Shown: piece by piece, positions 35,138 to 43,733 of the stretch
Numbering within the stretch: position 1 is the first letter of the stretch
Layout: each line of letters opens with the position of its first letter
NCBI GenBank assembly: GCA_964612505.1
Contig: CAZTEX010000003.1
Coordinates: 1 to 64,000, forward strand
Origin: JAAZZY01 sp964612505
GTDB lineage: Bacteria; Chlamydiota; Chlamydiia; Chlamydiales; JAAZZY01
Direction: 5' to 3'
DNA: 64,000 bases
Notes under the pieces: generated by a model
The model's database searches: none
What the model was told of the DNA's origin: nothing
Seen by the model: the letters and a program-made list of their open reading frames with translations, nothing else
Translations under genes and position numbers: made by a program

Positions 35138-35332
35138 AAGGGGCTATTACTTGATTAGGGGATTAAAAAAAGAAAAAACTGGAAGTACTCCACAACATTT
35201 GGCAAAATTTTAAATGAAAAAAGGAATTTTGTCCATTAAAGAGCGGATTTTTTCATTTTAAGAAATTATTGTAAAGAGAATGCGAATTAAAAATTTAATT
35301 TGCAAGCCCATTAGAGCAGCCTCATTTTTCAC

Positions 35333-37207
35333 CTAAGAGTAAGTAGGCAAGAGGCTGGATAAGCTTGGTTGGCGATTTTCTATATGAGCAAGATACTTTT
35401 GGCGATGGGCCTTAAAGCTCTCAACTACCATATCCGCAACTATGTATGGCCAATAGTTAAACATCAATTTAAAATCCTTTTGAGAATAGGCTTTGTTAAT
35501 TTCGCGGCAAATTTTATGGCCATCGAAAATAGAAGAATTTAAGAAGCTAAAGCTGTGGGCTCTTTCTAAGAGAATCTTATAAAATGATTTTTCTATCCAC
35601 TGCAATGTTGGGTTTACAAAACCTATTTTAGATTTTCTTGTTCGAATAGGTTCAACAAGAAAACCCTTAGTAATCTCTCTTAAAGCTCTTTTTGTATACC
35701 CATGGCCAGCTTTCCAGTCTCCAGGCATAGCAAAAGCATAGCTTACCAATCGATAGTCCATGAGAGGAGCTCTTATCTCAATGCCATGAGCCATAGAAAT
35801 GATGTCAAAATTTCTCAAGATGGGGGGTAAAGATCCAAAATGAAAATCGTAATAAAGTTGGTTATTGATTGAATCTTCAAGAAATTCTTTTTTTAAGGAG
35901 TATTTTTTCTTTTTTGTATTGTCTGAAGGACGGGTTAAATGGCTATCTTTATAAAGATTGTTGTAAATTCTACGGATATCCCATTTTTTGATTAAATGCG
36001 GAAACTTATATACATTTAAAAATTGTTGAATTTGATGATGATATCCACCTAAAAGCTCATCCCCTCCATGACCATCTATAGAAATAAAAATATTTTGTTT
36101 TCGAAAGCTTTGATATAAGAACCATGGGCCCAAGGCGATGTCTTCAAAGGATTCGTAAGAAAAAGCAATATGCTCCAAATATTCGTGGGAAATCTCTGTT
36201 GGATCGATTTCCACATAATGGCCATTTGCTTTTGTGTGATCAATCACTTGTTTTGCAAAATGAGATTCATCTTGGACTGTATTGGGGTAGGTTGCAACAA
36301 AAGCATTTAGCCAGTTTGAAGCGCATCGCTCGGGAAGTTGGTTCATTTTTGCTAAATAGGCGCTCGCTGATAAAACAGAACTTGAGTCTAAACCCCCACT
36401 TAAGGTGAAGCCAATATTCACATCTCCGCGTAACCTAAGTTTGCAAGCATCTAAAAAAAGCTCTTTGAAATTTGCAACCATTTCTTTAGGAGAAGAGGGG
36501 ATCTGGGGAATATGTTCTTTTGTATCCCACCATCTTTCTATTTTAAATTCTTTGTTTTGATTTAATATTGCATAATGACCGGAAGGAAGTTCTTTGATTC
36601 CTTTTAAAAAAGTCTGATGACGATCATTTATTTTGTGTTCGATAGGTGGCAAGAAACATTGGACCTTCTCAAGTTCAAAATCAAAGTCATAACAGGGTAA
36701 TGCTAAGAAAGCTTTTAATTCGCTTGCAAAAGCCAAGGTATTATTATCATATAAATAATACAAAGGCTTTACGCCAAAGCGGTCTCTCGAAATAAATAAG
36801 CTTTTTTGTAAGGTATCATAAATTGCAAAAGCCCACATTCCATTAAATTTATATAAACAATTTTCCCGATATAAGTCATAGCAGGCTAAGATAACTTCTG
36901 TGTCACTATCTGTATTAAAAGAATACCCTTGAGCTACTAATTCAGATCTTAACTCCAAAAAGTTATAGACTTCTCCATTATAAGTGATCCAATATCGCTC
37001 ATTAAGGTAGCTAAAGGGTTGCTTTGCTTTTGTACTTAGATCAAAAATATTTAATCTTCGATGGCCTAACCATATATTTTCGTCCATTACATGATGACTT
37101 CCTCGACCGTCTGGACCACGATGGCTCAATGTGTCAATAAAGACGTCGAAAATATTTTGAGACATTAAGCTTGTGCCTTTGCTCCAAAAACCGACAACTC
37201 CACACAT
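35333..37207 (-). CDS. asnB: Asparagine synthetase (glutamine-hydrolysing)
   Basis: A 624-residue enzyme. The class II amidotransferase domain has the nucleophile Cys2 after the initiator Met (MCGVVGFW), with LSHRGPDGRG and WITYNGEVYNFLELR. The synthetase domain has the ATP-binding PP-loop SGGLDSSSVLSASA and the later IDGHGGDELLGGYHHQ. It could make asparagine from aspartate and glutamine, or amidate a glycan or peptide, as AsnB-like proteins often do near surface loci. No neighbour makes that clear; upstream is the peptide deformylase. It is probably a single-gene unit. Confidence 0.9.
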   Translation of the reverse strand: MCGVVGFWSKGTSLMSQNIFDVFIDTLSHRGPDGRGSHHVMDENIWLGHRRLNIFDLSTKAKQPFSYLNERYWITYNGEVYNFLELRSELVAQGYSFNTDSDTEVILACYDLYRENCLYKFNGMWAFAIYDTLQKSLFISRDRFGVKPLYYLYDNNTLAFASELKAFLALPCYDFDFELEKVQCFLPPIEHKINDRHQTFLKGIKELPSGHYAILNQNKEFKIERWWDTKEHIPQIPSSPKEMVANFKELFLDACKLRLRGDVNIGFTLSGGLDSSSVLSASAYLAKMNQLPERCASNWLNAFVATYPNTVQDESHFAKQVIDHTKANGHYVEIDPTEISHEYLEHIAFSYESFEDIALGPWFLYQSFRKQNIFISIDGHGGDELLGGYHHQIQQFLNVYKFPHLIKKWDIRRIYNNLYKDSHLTRPSDNTKKKKYSLKKEFLEDSINNQLYYDFHFGSLPPILRNFDIISMAHGIEIRAPLMDYRLVSYAFAMPGDWKAGHGYTKRALREITKGFLVEPIRTRKSKIGFVNPTLQWIEKSFYKILLERAHSFSFLNSSIFDGHKICREINKAYSQKDFKLMFNYWPYIVADMVVESFKAHRQKYLAHIENRQPSLSSLLPTYS

Positions 37208-37313
37208 AACTTTAACTTATTTTACCTATTGGTGCTTTGACTATAAATTCACACTGATTACATCTCATTGAGATATCTCAAAAATTATTGGAAGGAAAAT
37301 ATGGTATGAAAAT

Positions 37314-38027
37314 TTAATTTATCACAGCATTGGAATAGTCCCCGTTTTTCATCTGCTGCCACAAGTCTGAAGAGGCATGTTTTGGCCAGTCTTTCCAATG
37401 CATTCGATAGTTGGGTAAATCAGAGTCATCTTTTAAAAGATGTAGTTCTTGTTCAGAACTCAGTCTCTGAGGAAAGCGGATACCATTCAGATGATCTACT
37501 TCGTGATGGACGACGGCTGCTATATCATTTTCATATTTTTTGATGACTTTGCGTCCGACTCGATCGTAAGCTTCAACTTCAACAGCTAAAGGCCGATTTG
37601 GAATTCCGATAAACTGGTCAGGAACAGAAAAGCATCCCTCATGGCTGATTTGCGATTCTTCTGATTGCCAAATAATTTTTGGATTAATTAGGACATCAAA
37701 GACGGGTCGTTTTTTGTCTTTAATTTCTTGATATGTAAGTGTGTTAATAATAATAATTTGGTGCATCTCTCCGACTTGAGGAGCGGCAAGACCCACCAGA
37801 ATTCCTTTGTGTTCATAGTTCGTTGGATCTGCTTCTTGTCCAGAAAGCGTGAGCATGCGATTGATGAGGTTTTGAATTTTTTCGCTTTTAATTTCAGAAA
37901 TTTCAACCGGTTTTGAAATTTGATTTAATCTTGGGTCTGTTGAAGGAATAAAGCTTAAAGAAGAAATAGGGTTAACGCTCATAATAAGAACAACAAATAA
38001 AAGGATATTAAAGGGTAATTTTAGCAT
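37314..38027 (-). CDS. def: Peptide deformylase family protein with N-terminal hydrophobic leader
   Basis: A 237-residue protein of the peptide deformylase family. The three metal motifs are intact: GLAAPQVG (79-86, Gln84), EGCFS (Cys132) and HEVDH (175-179). Classic enzymes remove formyl from new proteins in the cytoplasm. Here the N-terminus MLKLPFNILLFVVLIMSV looks like a signal or anchor sequence, unusual for this enzyme; a start at Met16 would remove most of it, but I see no ribosome binding site for either start. The C-terminal 55 residues are longer than usual. It may be a second deformylase with another role. Confidence 0.85.
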   Translation of the reverse strand: MLKLPFNILLFVVLIMSVNPISSLSFIPSTDPRLNQISKPVEISEIKSEKIQNLINRMLTLSGQEADPTNYEHKGILVGLAAPQVGEMHQIIIINTLTYQEIKDKKRPVFDVLINPKIIWQSEESQISHEGCFSVPDQFIGIPNRPLAVEVEAYDRVGRKVIKKYENDIAAVVHHEVDHLNGIRFPQRLSSEQELHLLKDDSDLPNYRMHWKDWPKHASSDLWQQMKNGDYSNAVIN

Positions 38028-38260
38028 AACTACGGTATTTTTTGGAGTAGTAAAAAAATCTACCCGATAAAGTATATTAAAAAAATGTTTTTTTGCAAGT
38101 TTGTCAGGCTGTTTTTAATCACAAAGGGTTATCGAACTAGAATTTGAAATTTTAGTTTTTATAAAATCCTTTAAATGGTAAAGTCTACCACAAAATGTTT
38201 AACTAATAACTGCAAATTGAAAAGTTGCTATTGGAAATACAATTTTAGTCAGTTTTTTAT

Positions 38261-38290
38261 TTGAGAAAAATTAGTTATTTAAATTATTTT
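38261..38290 (+). promoter_or_regulatory. Weak promoter candidate for the 78-residue protein
   Basis: TTGAGA (38261-38266), an 18-base spacer and TATTTT (38285-38290). It lies about 35 bases before the ATG at 38325. Match quality is only moderate. Confidence 0.3.
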
Positions 38291-38324
38291 GTTACGGATG
38301 TTTTAACAACAAGAGGCTATTTAT

Positions 38325-38561
38325 ATGGATATTTCGGGAGCTTTGCAATCAGGCAAATCTTTTTTTCACTCATGCGGAACTTCTCTTTATTCTGCTGCTA
38401 GTTCTGTAGTAGAAAAAGGAAAGATGGGCTGTGATAAGACTGTTACTTTAATTAGAGAAAACCCAAAAACTGCGGTTATTACTGGATTGGCTATTGCTGC
38501 GACTTTGGTTGGTGTAGCTTATGCTGCATCATGTAATTGCAAAGCGCTGTATAGATGGTAA
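38325..38561 (+). CDS. Small membrane protein of unknown function (78 residues)
   Basis: The first half is polar with Ser, Gly and Lys; one hydrophobic segment follows (about residues 47-69, TAVITGLAIAATLVGVAYAA), ending in CNCKALYRW. AAGAGG sits about 9 bases upstream of the ATG, and a T-rich hairpin follows the stop, so it looks like a true single-gene unit. I do not recognise the family. A C-terminal membrane segment in a small protein would fit an inclusion-membrane or holin-like role, but this is only a guess. Confidence 0.65.
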   Translation: MDISGALQSGKSFFHSCGTSLYSAASSVVEKGKMGCDKTVTLIRENPKTAVITGLAIAATLVGVAYAASCNCKALYRW

Positions 38562-38566
38562 TGCTT

Positions 38567-38588
38567 TAGCCTGTATAAGGCTTTTTTT
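38567..38588 (+). terminator. Terminator after the 78-residue protein gene
   Basis: Short hairpin with stem AGCC/GGCT (38568-38571 and 38579-38582) and a loop of seven bases, followed by a run of seven T at 38582-38588. The stem is short, so it may be weak. Confidence 0.55.
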
Positions 38589-38604
38589 AATTAGTATAAA
38601 GTGT

Positions 38605-38638
38605 AAAAGGGAATGAGTTAAGTTAACTTGTTCCTTTT
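38605..38638. terminator. Imperfect hairpin between convergent genes
   Basis: Arms AAAAGGGAATGAGTTAA (38605-38621) and TTAACTTGTTCCTTTT (38623-38638) are nearly complementary. A-rich on the left and T-rich on the right, it could terminate both the plus-strand small gene and the minus-strand mcsB. Confidence 0.5.
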
Positions 38639-38639
38639 T

Positions 38640-39674
38640 CTATAAAGTTGCACTATCAAAATATTTTTTGATATATTCCGCTCTAAACTGCCCTATGTTT
38701 GGGGAATCTTTAAAGAAACTTTTTAAAACCTCCTTTTGAATAGAAAAGATCATTTCATTGATTTGATGAATTTCAACGTTTCTAATCCATCCTAATTCCA
38801 CACCTAGCTTACATAGACTTAAATGATTGAGTGTTTCTTCTATTTCAAGTTGAAAAGCATGTTTTAAAGTCCCAAATGCTTTACTCACAAAATTTTTGAG
38901 CTCAATTTGATTTTCAGTTCGCGCTTTCTTTTCAGCTAAAATTAAATTTAATGCGAGATTATGCATGATTTTTAAAATTTGCTCTTCAGAAGCTCCGATT
39001 GTCTGAACATTTGTTAAGACAACAATATCTCCTAAAAAATGATCAGAATGACCATGTAATGAACGAATAGAAAGAGATTTAGAGGAGATCTTTTGTAATT
39101 CTTCCTTCAGCCTATTTTGATATCGCAAAGCTGGCAAATGTAAAAATAGATCCACATGTAACCCCGTTCCACAATTGTGAGAGTTGGCTGTCAGAAACCC
39201 AAACTTCGGAGAGAATGCAAATTCAATTTCATGACAAAGTGTATTTTCAATTTGTAAAAATTTATTCCATGTTTGTTCAAGATGATTGGTTGGATCGATA
39301 AAGTGAATAGCAAGATGGTCCGAAGTATTAATGAGGATATGGAAACGAAAGCTAGGATCCAAAAAGAGCCCTTCACCATGTTGATAGGATTGATAATTGT
39401 TGTGAGTTAAGTAGTATTCAAAAAGAAATTGCTTATCTTTTGGATTTAAGTCTTTAAATAAAAACAATGTCCCTTTTTTAAATTCTGGACAGTGCTTCAG
39501 TGGGTGCACTAGCATCTGAGTGAGATCGCTTAAATATTCACTACTGAGTTTTTGTGGAAAAAGATGAGTCTTTAAGTTGCGTAGGATTCTTAAACTTGAA
39601 GCGAGCCAGATAGAGTTATCATTTTTTGCCCAAAAATTGGCGAGCATGTTTTGTATAGGGAGTGTTGCATTCAT
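38640..39674 (-). CDS. mcsB: McsB-like protein-arginine kinase homologue, diverged active site
   Basis: A 344-residue homologue of McsB, the phosphagen-kinase-fold enzyme that phosphorylates arginines in proteins. The fold markers are visible: NDNSIWLASSLRILRN, SDHLAIHFI, HNCGTGLHVDLFLHLPAL and the late GDIVVLTNVQTIGASEEQI. However, several catalytic positions differ from active McsB: the usual NEDHLR is TSDHLA, and the CPSNLGTGLR loop is NSHNCGTGLH, so the Cys and nucleotide-binding Arg are missing. It may be a pseudokinase or a changed enzyme. It overlaps mcsA by 4 bp, the order known in Chlamydia. Confidence 0.8.
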   Translation of the reverse strand: MNATLPIQNMLANFWAKNDNSIWLASSLRILRNLKTHLFPQKLSSEYLSDLTQMLVHPLKHCPEFKKGTLFLFKDLNPKDKQFLFEYYLTHNNYQSYQHGEGLFLDPSFRFHILINTSDHLAIHFIDPTNHLEQTWNKFLQIENTLCHEIEFAFSPKFGFLTANSHNCGTGLHVDLFLHLPALRYQNRLKEELQKISSKSLSIRSLHGHSDHFLGDIVVLTNVQTIGASEEQILKIMHNLALNLILAEKKARTENQIELKNFVSKAFGTLKHAFQLEIEETLNHLSLCKLGVELGWIRNVEIHQINEMIFSIQKEVLKSFFKDSPNIGQFRAEYIKKYFDSATL

Positions 39675-40174
39675 ATTTTATGTATTTTCTTTTTGAGCTC
39701 TTGGATCTGATCTCTGATCCAAGCAGCTTGCTCATAATTTTCTTCATTTAACATTTGAGTGAGCGCCTCGTTGAGCGCTAAAATCTTTAAAGAAGGATTA
39801 ATTTCTTTAAGCTCTCCTGGCTTATGACCTTGATGGGAGAGAGATCCACTCTCTATTTTTTCACTGTCAAAACAATGCTCTTTTAACTCTTTTATGATAA
39901 AGCTTTCAAAGGTGTTATAGCAATCACAGCATCCTAAAAGCTCCCCATGTAAAATATTGACTAGCGATGTATTGCAATGGCCACAGCTCAACTTGGAGGT
40001 TTGCTGATAGTCTGGTTTTTTATCAGGAGATAAAAACTTTTTCAGAACTGGGCATTCTGAGCACATGTAAAAGCATTGCTGAACGGTCTCCGCAACTTCA
40101 GTATATTTTACCTTAATAGTGCGTCTGCAGGCGGAGCATTCTAGAGGTCTTTCAAAATCATTGTTATCTGTCAT
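39671..40174 (-). CDS. mcsA: McsA-like zinc-finger protein with UVR motif
   Basis: About 167 residues from the ATG at 40174; the frame is open to 40315, but that extension is hydrophobic and unlike the family. Four CxxC motifs (CSAC, CSEC, CGHC, CDCY region) bind zinc, and the C-terminus EALTQMLNEENYEQAAWIRD is a UVR motif. In Gram-positive bacteria McsA activates McsB and works with CtsR and ClpC; chlamydiae keep the pair without CtsR as far as I know. It is translated just before the McsB-like protein. Confidence 0.82.
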   Translation of the reverse strand: MTDNNDFERPLECSACRRTIKVKYTEVAETVQQCFYMCSECPVLKKFLSPDKKPDYQQTSKLSCGHCNTSLVNILHGELLGCCDCYNTFESFIIKELKEHCFDSEKIESGSLSHQGHKPGELKEINPSLKILALNEALTQMLNEENYEQAAWIRDQIQELKKKIHKI

Positions 40175-40293
40175 AAGTGCCGAGTCTAAGCAAAGTAATA
40201 AATTCTGCCAAGGAGAATTAGAGCGAATCGAGTTTGACAATATAAACAGAGTGTCATAAAGCAACAAATGTGAGGGTGGGGGAAGGCTTTTAG

Positions 40294-41433
40294 GTGAGAG
40301 ATTTTCGCAGAACAACCATTCGTGGGAAAAAGAAAAACCATGAATCCGCTTTAATCGGTGATTTAGTGGACTCTGGAGCTTTGATTTTTACGAAAACTAC
40401 TTTTGATATGAATACGATTCGCAAAGGTGGTGGTTTCTGGAGATTCTTAATTCGTATTATTCAATGGTTTAGGTGGGCAAAGTCTCAAGGAGATCCCTCT
40501 ACAATTACCCATGTAGATGGTTGGGATGGTCAGGTTGCTTTTGGTTCAGATCTATGTGATCCAGAAGGTGGTGGGTTAAACAGGCATCATTTGCCGATTG
40601 TCCCTCATTGTTTCATTCATAAATCTGGTAATATGAACATGATGAGCTTATCTGATGAAAGTATTGAAATTATTACCAAGAGAAAGGCTTTTCGAGTTTT
40701 AAAAGTAGATGAGCTTGCTGTCGGAGAATACGAAGTGATTCAATTGCCTGAATATCTGAGGCTTGACTTCTTGTTTTATCAAGAGCAGTTCAAAAATGAC
40801 GATATTAAATATAGCCTGTCAAAAGCGGCAAAATCCGCTTTTAGTAAATCTCGTTTTAGTACGAATGTACAAAAGACAGCCATTGCAGATGGAATATATT
40901 GTCTTTTAGGTCAGCCTTTTAGAGATCATAATGGCGCTGTAATAGAAGTTTGCTGCTCAACATTTTTAGCTAAAGTCCTGATGGCTATTGAACATAAGCA
41001 AAAGCTTGAAAGCATTATTTATGATCCGGCTTTTGAATTTTCAGAGAAATGGCAGCTTTCTTTAAAAAATTTAAAAATTGGGTTTGAGAGAATTAATGAT
41101 CTTTATTTGGAATATCGTAAATTATTGCGTGAATTTGACTTAAGCTGGAAAGATATTCATCGCTCAGATTCTAAACACAAATATTCAGAGCTGCTACATT
41201 TATGTGTTGATTTTGAAGAGAAAAGGGGGTTCTTTTTTAAGAAGATTCAAAGATTGAGCCGCAATTTAGCACAGCGCATTCATAGTATGGCCAATGAGTT
41301 CTATCACAGAGGATATTACTCGAAATACATCGATAACAAAAGTGACTCCATTCTTTTTCGGTTAAACCCAGAATGTGTCACGCCTGCTAAATTGTACTAT
41401 TTTTTATATGACCTGATCGAGAAAAGAAAATGA
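40294..41433 (+). CDS. Hypothetical protein, possible permuted papain-like (YiiX/LRAT-type) hydrolase
   Basis: A 379-residue protein with a GTG start after GGGGGAAGG. Residues 20-80 contain GDLVDSGALI and then ITHVDGWDGQVAFG; about 140 residues later there is GAVIEVCCSTFLAKVLM. The order Gly-Asp-Leu, His, then Cys-Ser matches circularly permuted NlpC/P60-like enzymes (YiiX, LRAT, C92 peptidases). If so, His is near residue 73 and the Cys is near 228. The last 150 residues are charged and helical. This is my inference; I did not recognise a full family. Its stop TGA overlaps the 3' end of tRNA-Lys on the other strand. Confidence 0.7.
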   Translation: MRDFRRTTIRGKKKNHESALIGDLVDSGALIFTKTTFDMNTIRKGGGFWRFLIRIIQWFRWAKSQGDPSTITHVDGWDGQVAFGSDLCDPEGGGLNRHHLPIVPHCFIHKSGNMNMMSLSDESIEIITKRKAFRVLKVDELAVGEYEVIQLPEYLRLDFLFYQEQFKNDDIKYSLSKAAKSAFSKSRFSTNVQKTAIADGIYCLLGQPFRDHNGAVIEVCCSTFLAKVLMAIEHKQKLESIIYDPAFEFSEKWQLSLKNLKIGFERINDLYLEYRKLLREFDLSWKDIHRSDSKHKYSELLHLCVDFEEKRGFFFKKIQRLSRNLAQRIHSMANEFYHRGYYSKYIDNKSDSILFRLNPECVTPAKLYYFLYDLIEKRK

Positions 41434-41505
41434 GCCTTGAAGGATTTGAACCTTCGACCCTCTCATTAAAAGTGAGATGCTCTAACCGGGCTGAGCTAAA
41501 GGCTC
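41431..41505 (-). tRNA. tRNA-Lys (TTT anticodon)
   Basis: On the minus strand the acceptor arms GAGCCTT and AAGGCTC pair over 7 bp. The anticodon stem TCTCA/TGAGA holds loop CTTTTAA with TTT. The T arm reads GAAGGTTCAAATCCTTC and the discriminator is A. It shares three bases with the stop codon of the convergent plus-strand gene. Confidence 0.95.
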
Positions 41506-41523
41506 TTCTAATCTCTTTATGTA

Positions 41524-41598
41524 TGACCCCAAGGGGATTCGAACCCCTGTTATCGGAATGAAAATCCGGTGTCCTAGGCCTGGCTAGACGATGGGGCC
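41524..41598 (-). tRNA. tRNA-Glu (TTC anticodon)
   Basis: On the minus strand the acceptor arms GGCCCCA and TGGGGTC pair over 7 bp with one G-U. The anticodon loop TTTTCAT has TTC, and the T arm reads CAGGGGTTCGAATCCCCT. One pair of the anticodon stem is a C-A mismatch. It lies 18 bp before tRNA-Lys and is probably cotranscribed with it. Confidence 0.94.
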
Positions 41599-41620
41599 AA
41601 TATTCCTAATAAACGGCGCT

Positions 41621-42169
41621 CTATATTGCCATAATGTCTTTTTCTTTGCACGTAATAATTTCATCAACTTGTTTACAGAATTTATCTGTAAGCTGTTGGA
41701 TATCATTCTCTCCCCTTTTTAGGAGATCTTCAGAGATATCGCCATTATTTTTTGCCTTTTTTAGAGCGTCATTGCCTTCGCGTCTAGCGTTGCGTACACT
41801 AACTTTTGCCTCTTCACCTCGTTTTTTGGCTAGCTTCACCATTTCATTCCTCATGGCCTGATCCATTGGAGGAATATTTATCCGTACAAGATGTCCATCT
41901 ATAGTTGGATTGATATTTAAATTACCAGCTTCAATTCCTTTTTTTATGGCACCGAGTGTACTTGGATCAAACGGGGTGACAAGAAGTTGTCTAGGTTCAG
42001 AGGCTGTAATAGTTGCTACTTCTACCATTCGCATCTTGGTCCCATAGACTTCAACAAGAATACTGTTGAGCATTCTAGGATCTGCTTTACTGGTGCGAAT
42101 ATGCTTCAGTTCTTCATTTAAATGATCAATTGTAGATTGCATTTTTGCTTTGGTTGCATTCACCGTCAT
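41621..42169 (-). CDS. frr: Ribosome recycling factor
   Basis: About 182 residues from the ATG at 42169, which has AAAGGATAA in front; the frame is open 30 bases further but that start would overlap pyrH. The segments LEVYGTKMRM-like VEVYGTKMRMVEVA, ITASEPRQLLVTPFDPS and the C-terminal helices with VSVRNARREGNDALKK are family hallmarks. It splits ribosomes after termination with EF-G. It is the last gene of the rpsB-tsf-pyrH-frr operon and lies 5 bp after pyrH. Confidence 0.95.
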   Translation of the reverse strand: MTVNATKAKMQSTIDHLNEELKHIRTSKADPRMLNSILVEVYGTKMRMVEVATITASEPRQLLVTPFDPSTLGAIKKGIEAGNLNINPTIDGHLVRINIPPMDQAMRNEMVKLAKKRGEEAKVSVRNARREGNDALKKAKNNGDISEDLLKRGENDIQQLTDKFCKQVDEIITCKEKDIMAI

Positions 42170-42174
42170 ATTCT

Positions 42175-42900
42175 TTATCCTTTCACTAAAGTTCCACAAG
42201 ATTTTTTTTGAATAACATCTGTGATATTATTCTCTTGATACATATTAAATACAACAATTGGAATATTATTTTCTTTGCATAGGCTAATTGCCGTTGCATC
42301 CATGACTTTCAAATCGCTTTCTAGGATTTGATTATAAGTAAGGGTATGATATTTTTTAGCAGTGGGATCCTTTTTTGGATCTTTATCATAAATACCATCT
42401 ACTTTTGTCGCCTTTAATAAAACATCAGCTTGAATTTCACAAGCTCTTAAGCTAGCTGCTGTGTCGGTGGTAAAAAAAGGATTCCCAGTCCCTCCAGCAA
42501 AAATAACAATTTGATTATCTTCTAAGTAGGTTAAGGCCAAATCTAAATTGAAAATTTCAGCGATGGCACCACAGGGGAAAGCGCTCATCAGTTTTGTTGG
42601 ACAATTTGCATTGAGGAGGGCTCGTTGCAGAGTAATGCCATTCATTAAGGTCGCCAGCATTCCCACTTGATCAGCTTTAGCTTTTGGCATGCCTAATTCT
42701 TGGCAATAAACATGACCCCTGACGAAATTACCACCGCCAATGACAATCCCAATTTTTGTATTGAGATGGTAGGCTCTTTTTATCGACTCAGCAATTTTGT
42801 TGCAGGCTTCTAATTCAACTCCTACTCGTGAGTTTTCGCTCACTAACGATTCACCCGATAGTTTGAGGAGAATGCGTTTATAGGGAGAAGAAGAAGCCAT
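42175..42900 (-). CDS. pyrH: Uridylate kinase (UMP kinase)
   Basis: A 241-residue amino-acid-kinase-fold enzyme that phosphorylates UMP to UDP. The ATP-binding start RILLKLSGESL, the IGIVIGGGNFVRG loop, the UMP site VGMLATLMNGITLQRAL and FAGGTGNPFFTTDTAASLRA are all intact. In this bacterial type the protein is a hexamer in the cytoplasm. It is the third gene of the rpsB operon, 5 bp after tsf. Confidence 0.97.
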   Translation of the reverse strand: MASSSPYKRILLKLSGESLVSENSRVGVELEACNKIAESIKRAYHLNTKIGIVIGGGNFVRGHVYCQELGMPKAKADQVGMLATLMNGITLQRALLNANCPTKLMSAFPCGAIAEIFNLDLALTYLEDNQIVIFAGGTGNPFFTTDTAASLRACEIQADVLLKATKVDGIYDKDPKKDPTAKKYHTLTYNQILESDLKVMDATAISLCKENNIPIVVFNMYQENNITDVIQKKSCGTLVKG

Positions 42901-42905
42901 AAAAT

Positions 42906-43733
42906 TTAATTACCTATTTGCCATCGCAAAAAGTGAGTGACTTTGAGTCCTGAATCTTGTGATTTAGCGTAATCTTCGACTGAAAATTGGCTGTCTTTAA
43001 CAAATTTTTGTTTTGTTAGGCAAACTTGATCAAAATAAGCTTGTATTTTTCCAACTAGGATTTTTTCCACTATATTTTCTGGTTTACCTTTAATTTGTTC
43101 TCTTGCAATTCCTTTTTCATATTCGATGACACTGCTAGGAACATCTTCAGGATTTAAGTATTCGGGTGCTTCTGCAGCAACGTGCATAGCAATATCTTTT
43201 GCTACAGTTTCAAAACCAGCTTTAGAAAGCTCTACAAGAGTAACGATTTTGCCTTGCATATGCGCATAAGTTCCATAGGAATGATGAGCTTTTTTATGCA
43301 AAAGTTTAAAGCGTTTAATAATGATATTTTCACCCAAAATCTGAATGATAGTCGCTCTAAACTCATCAATAGAAAGTCTTTTATCGAGAGAATATGTTTG
43401 AGCTAAAAAACTTTCAATATCTTTGGGATGAGAATGTAAGACTTCATTGGCAATTGTCTGTAAGAAATCTTTGAATTTATCATTTTTTGCAACAAAGTCT
43501 GTCTCAGAATTTATTTCAACAAGGGCAATATGAGAAGCGTTCTCAGCGCATCCAATGAGCCCTTCGTTCGCAGTGCGGCCTTCTTTTTTTACAGCTGAAG
43601 CCATTCCAGCTTTGCGTAGGTTATCAATGGCGACATTAATATCCCCATGAGCCCCTTCTAAAGCTTCTTTACACTTAGCCATACCTACACCGGTACGTTC
43701 TCTAAGCTCTTTAACCATTTGTGCGGTAATCAT
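42906..43733 (-). CDS. tsf: Elongation factor Ts
   Basis: A 275-residue EF-Ts that exchanges GDP on EF-Tu. The N-terminal ubiquitin-associated domain shows VKELRERTGVGMAKCKEAL, and the core signature is ALVEINSETDFVAKNDKF. The C-terminal domain includes HVAAEAPEYLNPEDVPSSV. Its start overlaps the rpsB stop by 4 bp, so rpsB and tsf are translated together as in most bacteria. Confidence 0.97.
   Translation of the reverse strand: MITAQMVKELRERTGVGMAKCKEALEGAHGDINVAIDNLRKAGMASAVKKEGRTANEGLIGCAENASHIALVEINSETDFVAKNDKFKDFLQTIANEVLHSHPKDIESFLAQTYSLDKRLSIDEFRATIIQILGENIIIKRFKLLHKKAHHSYGTYAHMQGKIVTLVELSKAGFETVAKDIAMHVAAEAPEYLNPEDVPSSVIEYEKGIAREQIKGKPENIVEKILVGKIQAYFDQVCLTKQKFVKDSQFSVEDYAKSQDSGLKVTHFLRWQIGN

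Noticed and set aside
39671..40315. The 214-residue long form of the McsA-like protein
   Set aside because: The first 47 residues are hydrophobic and unlike the family, and would overlap the opposite-strand gene; Met48 gives the normal size.
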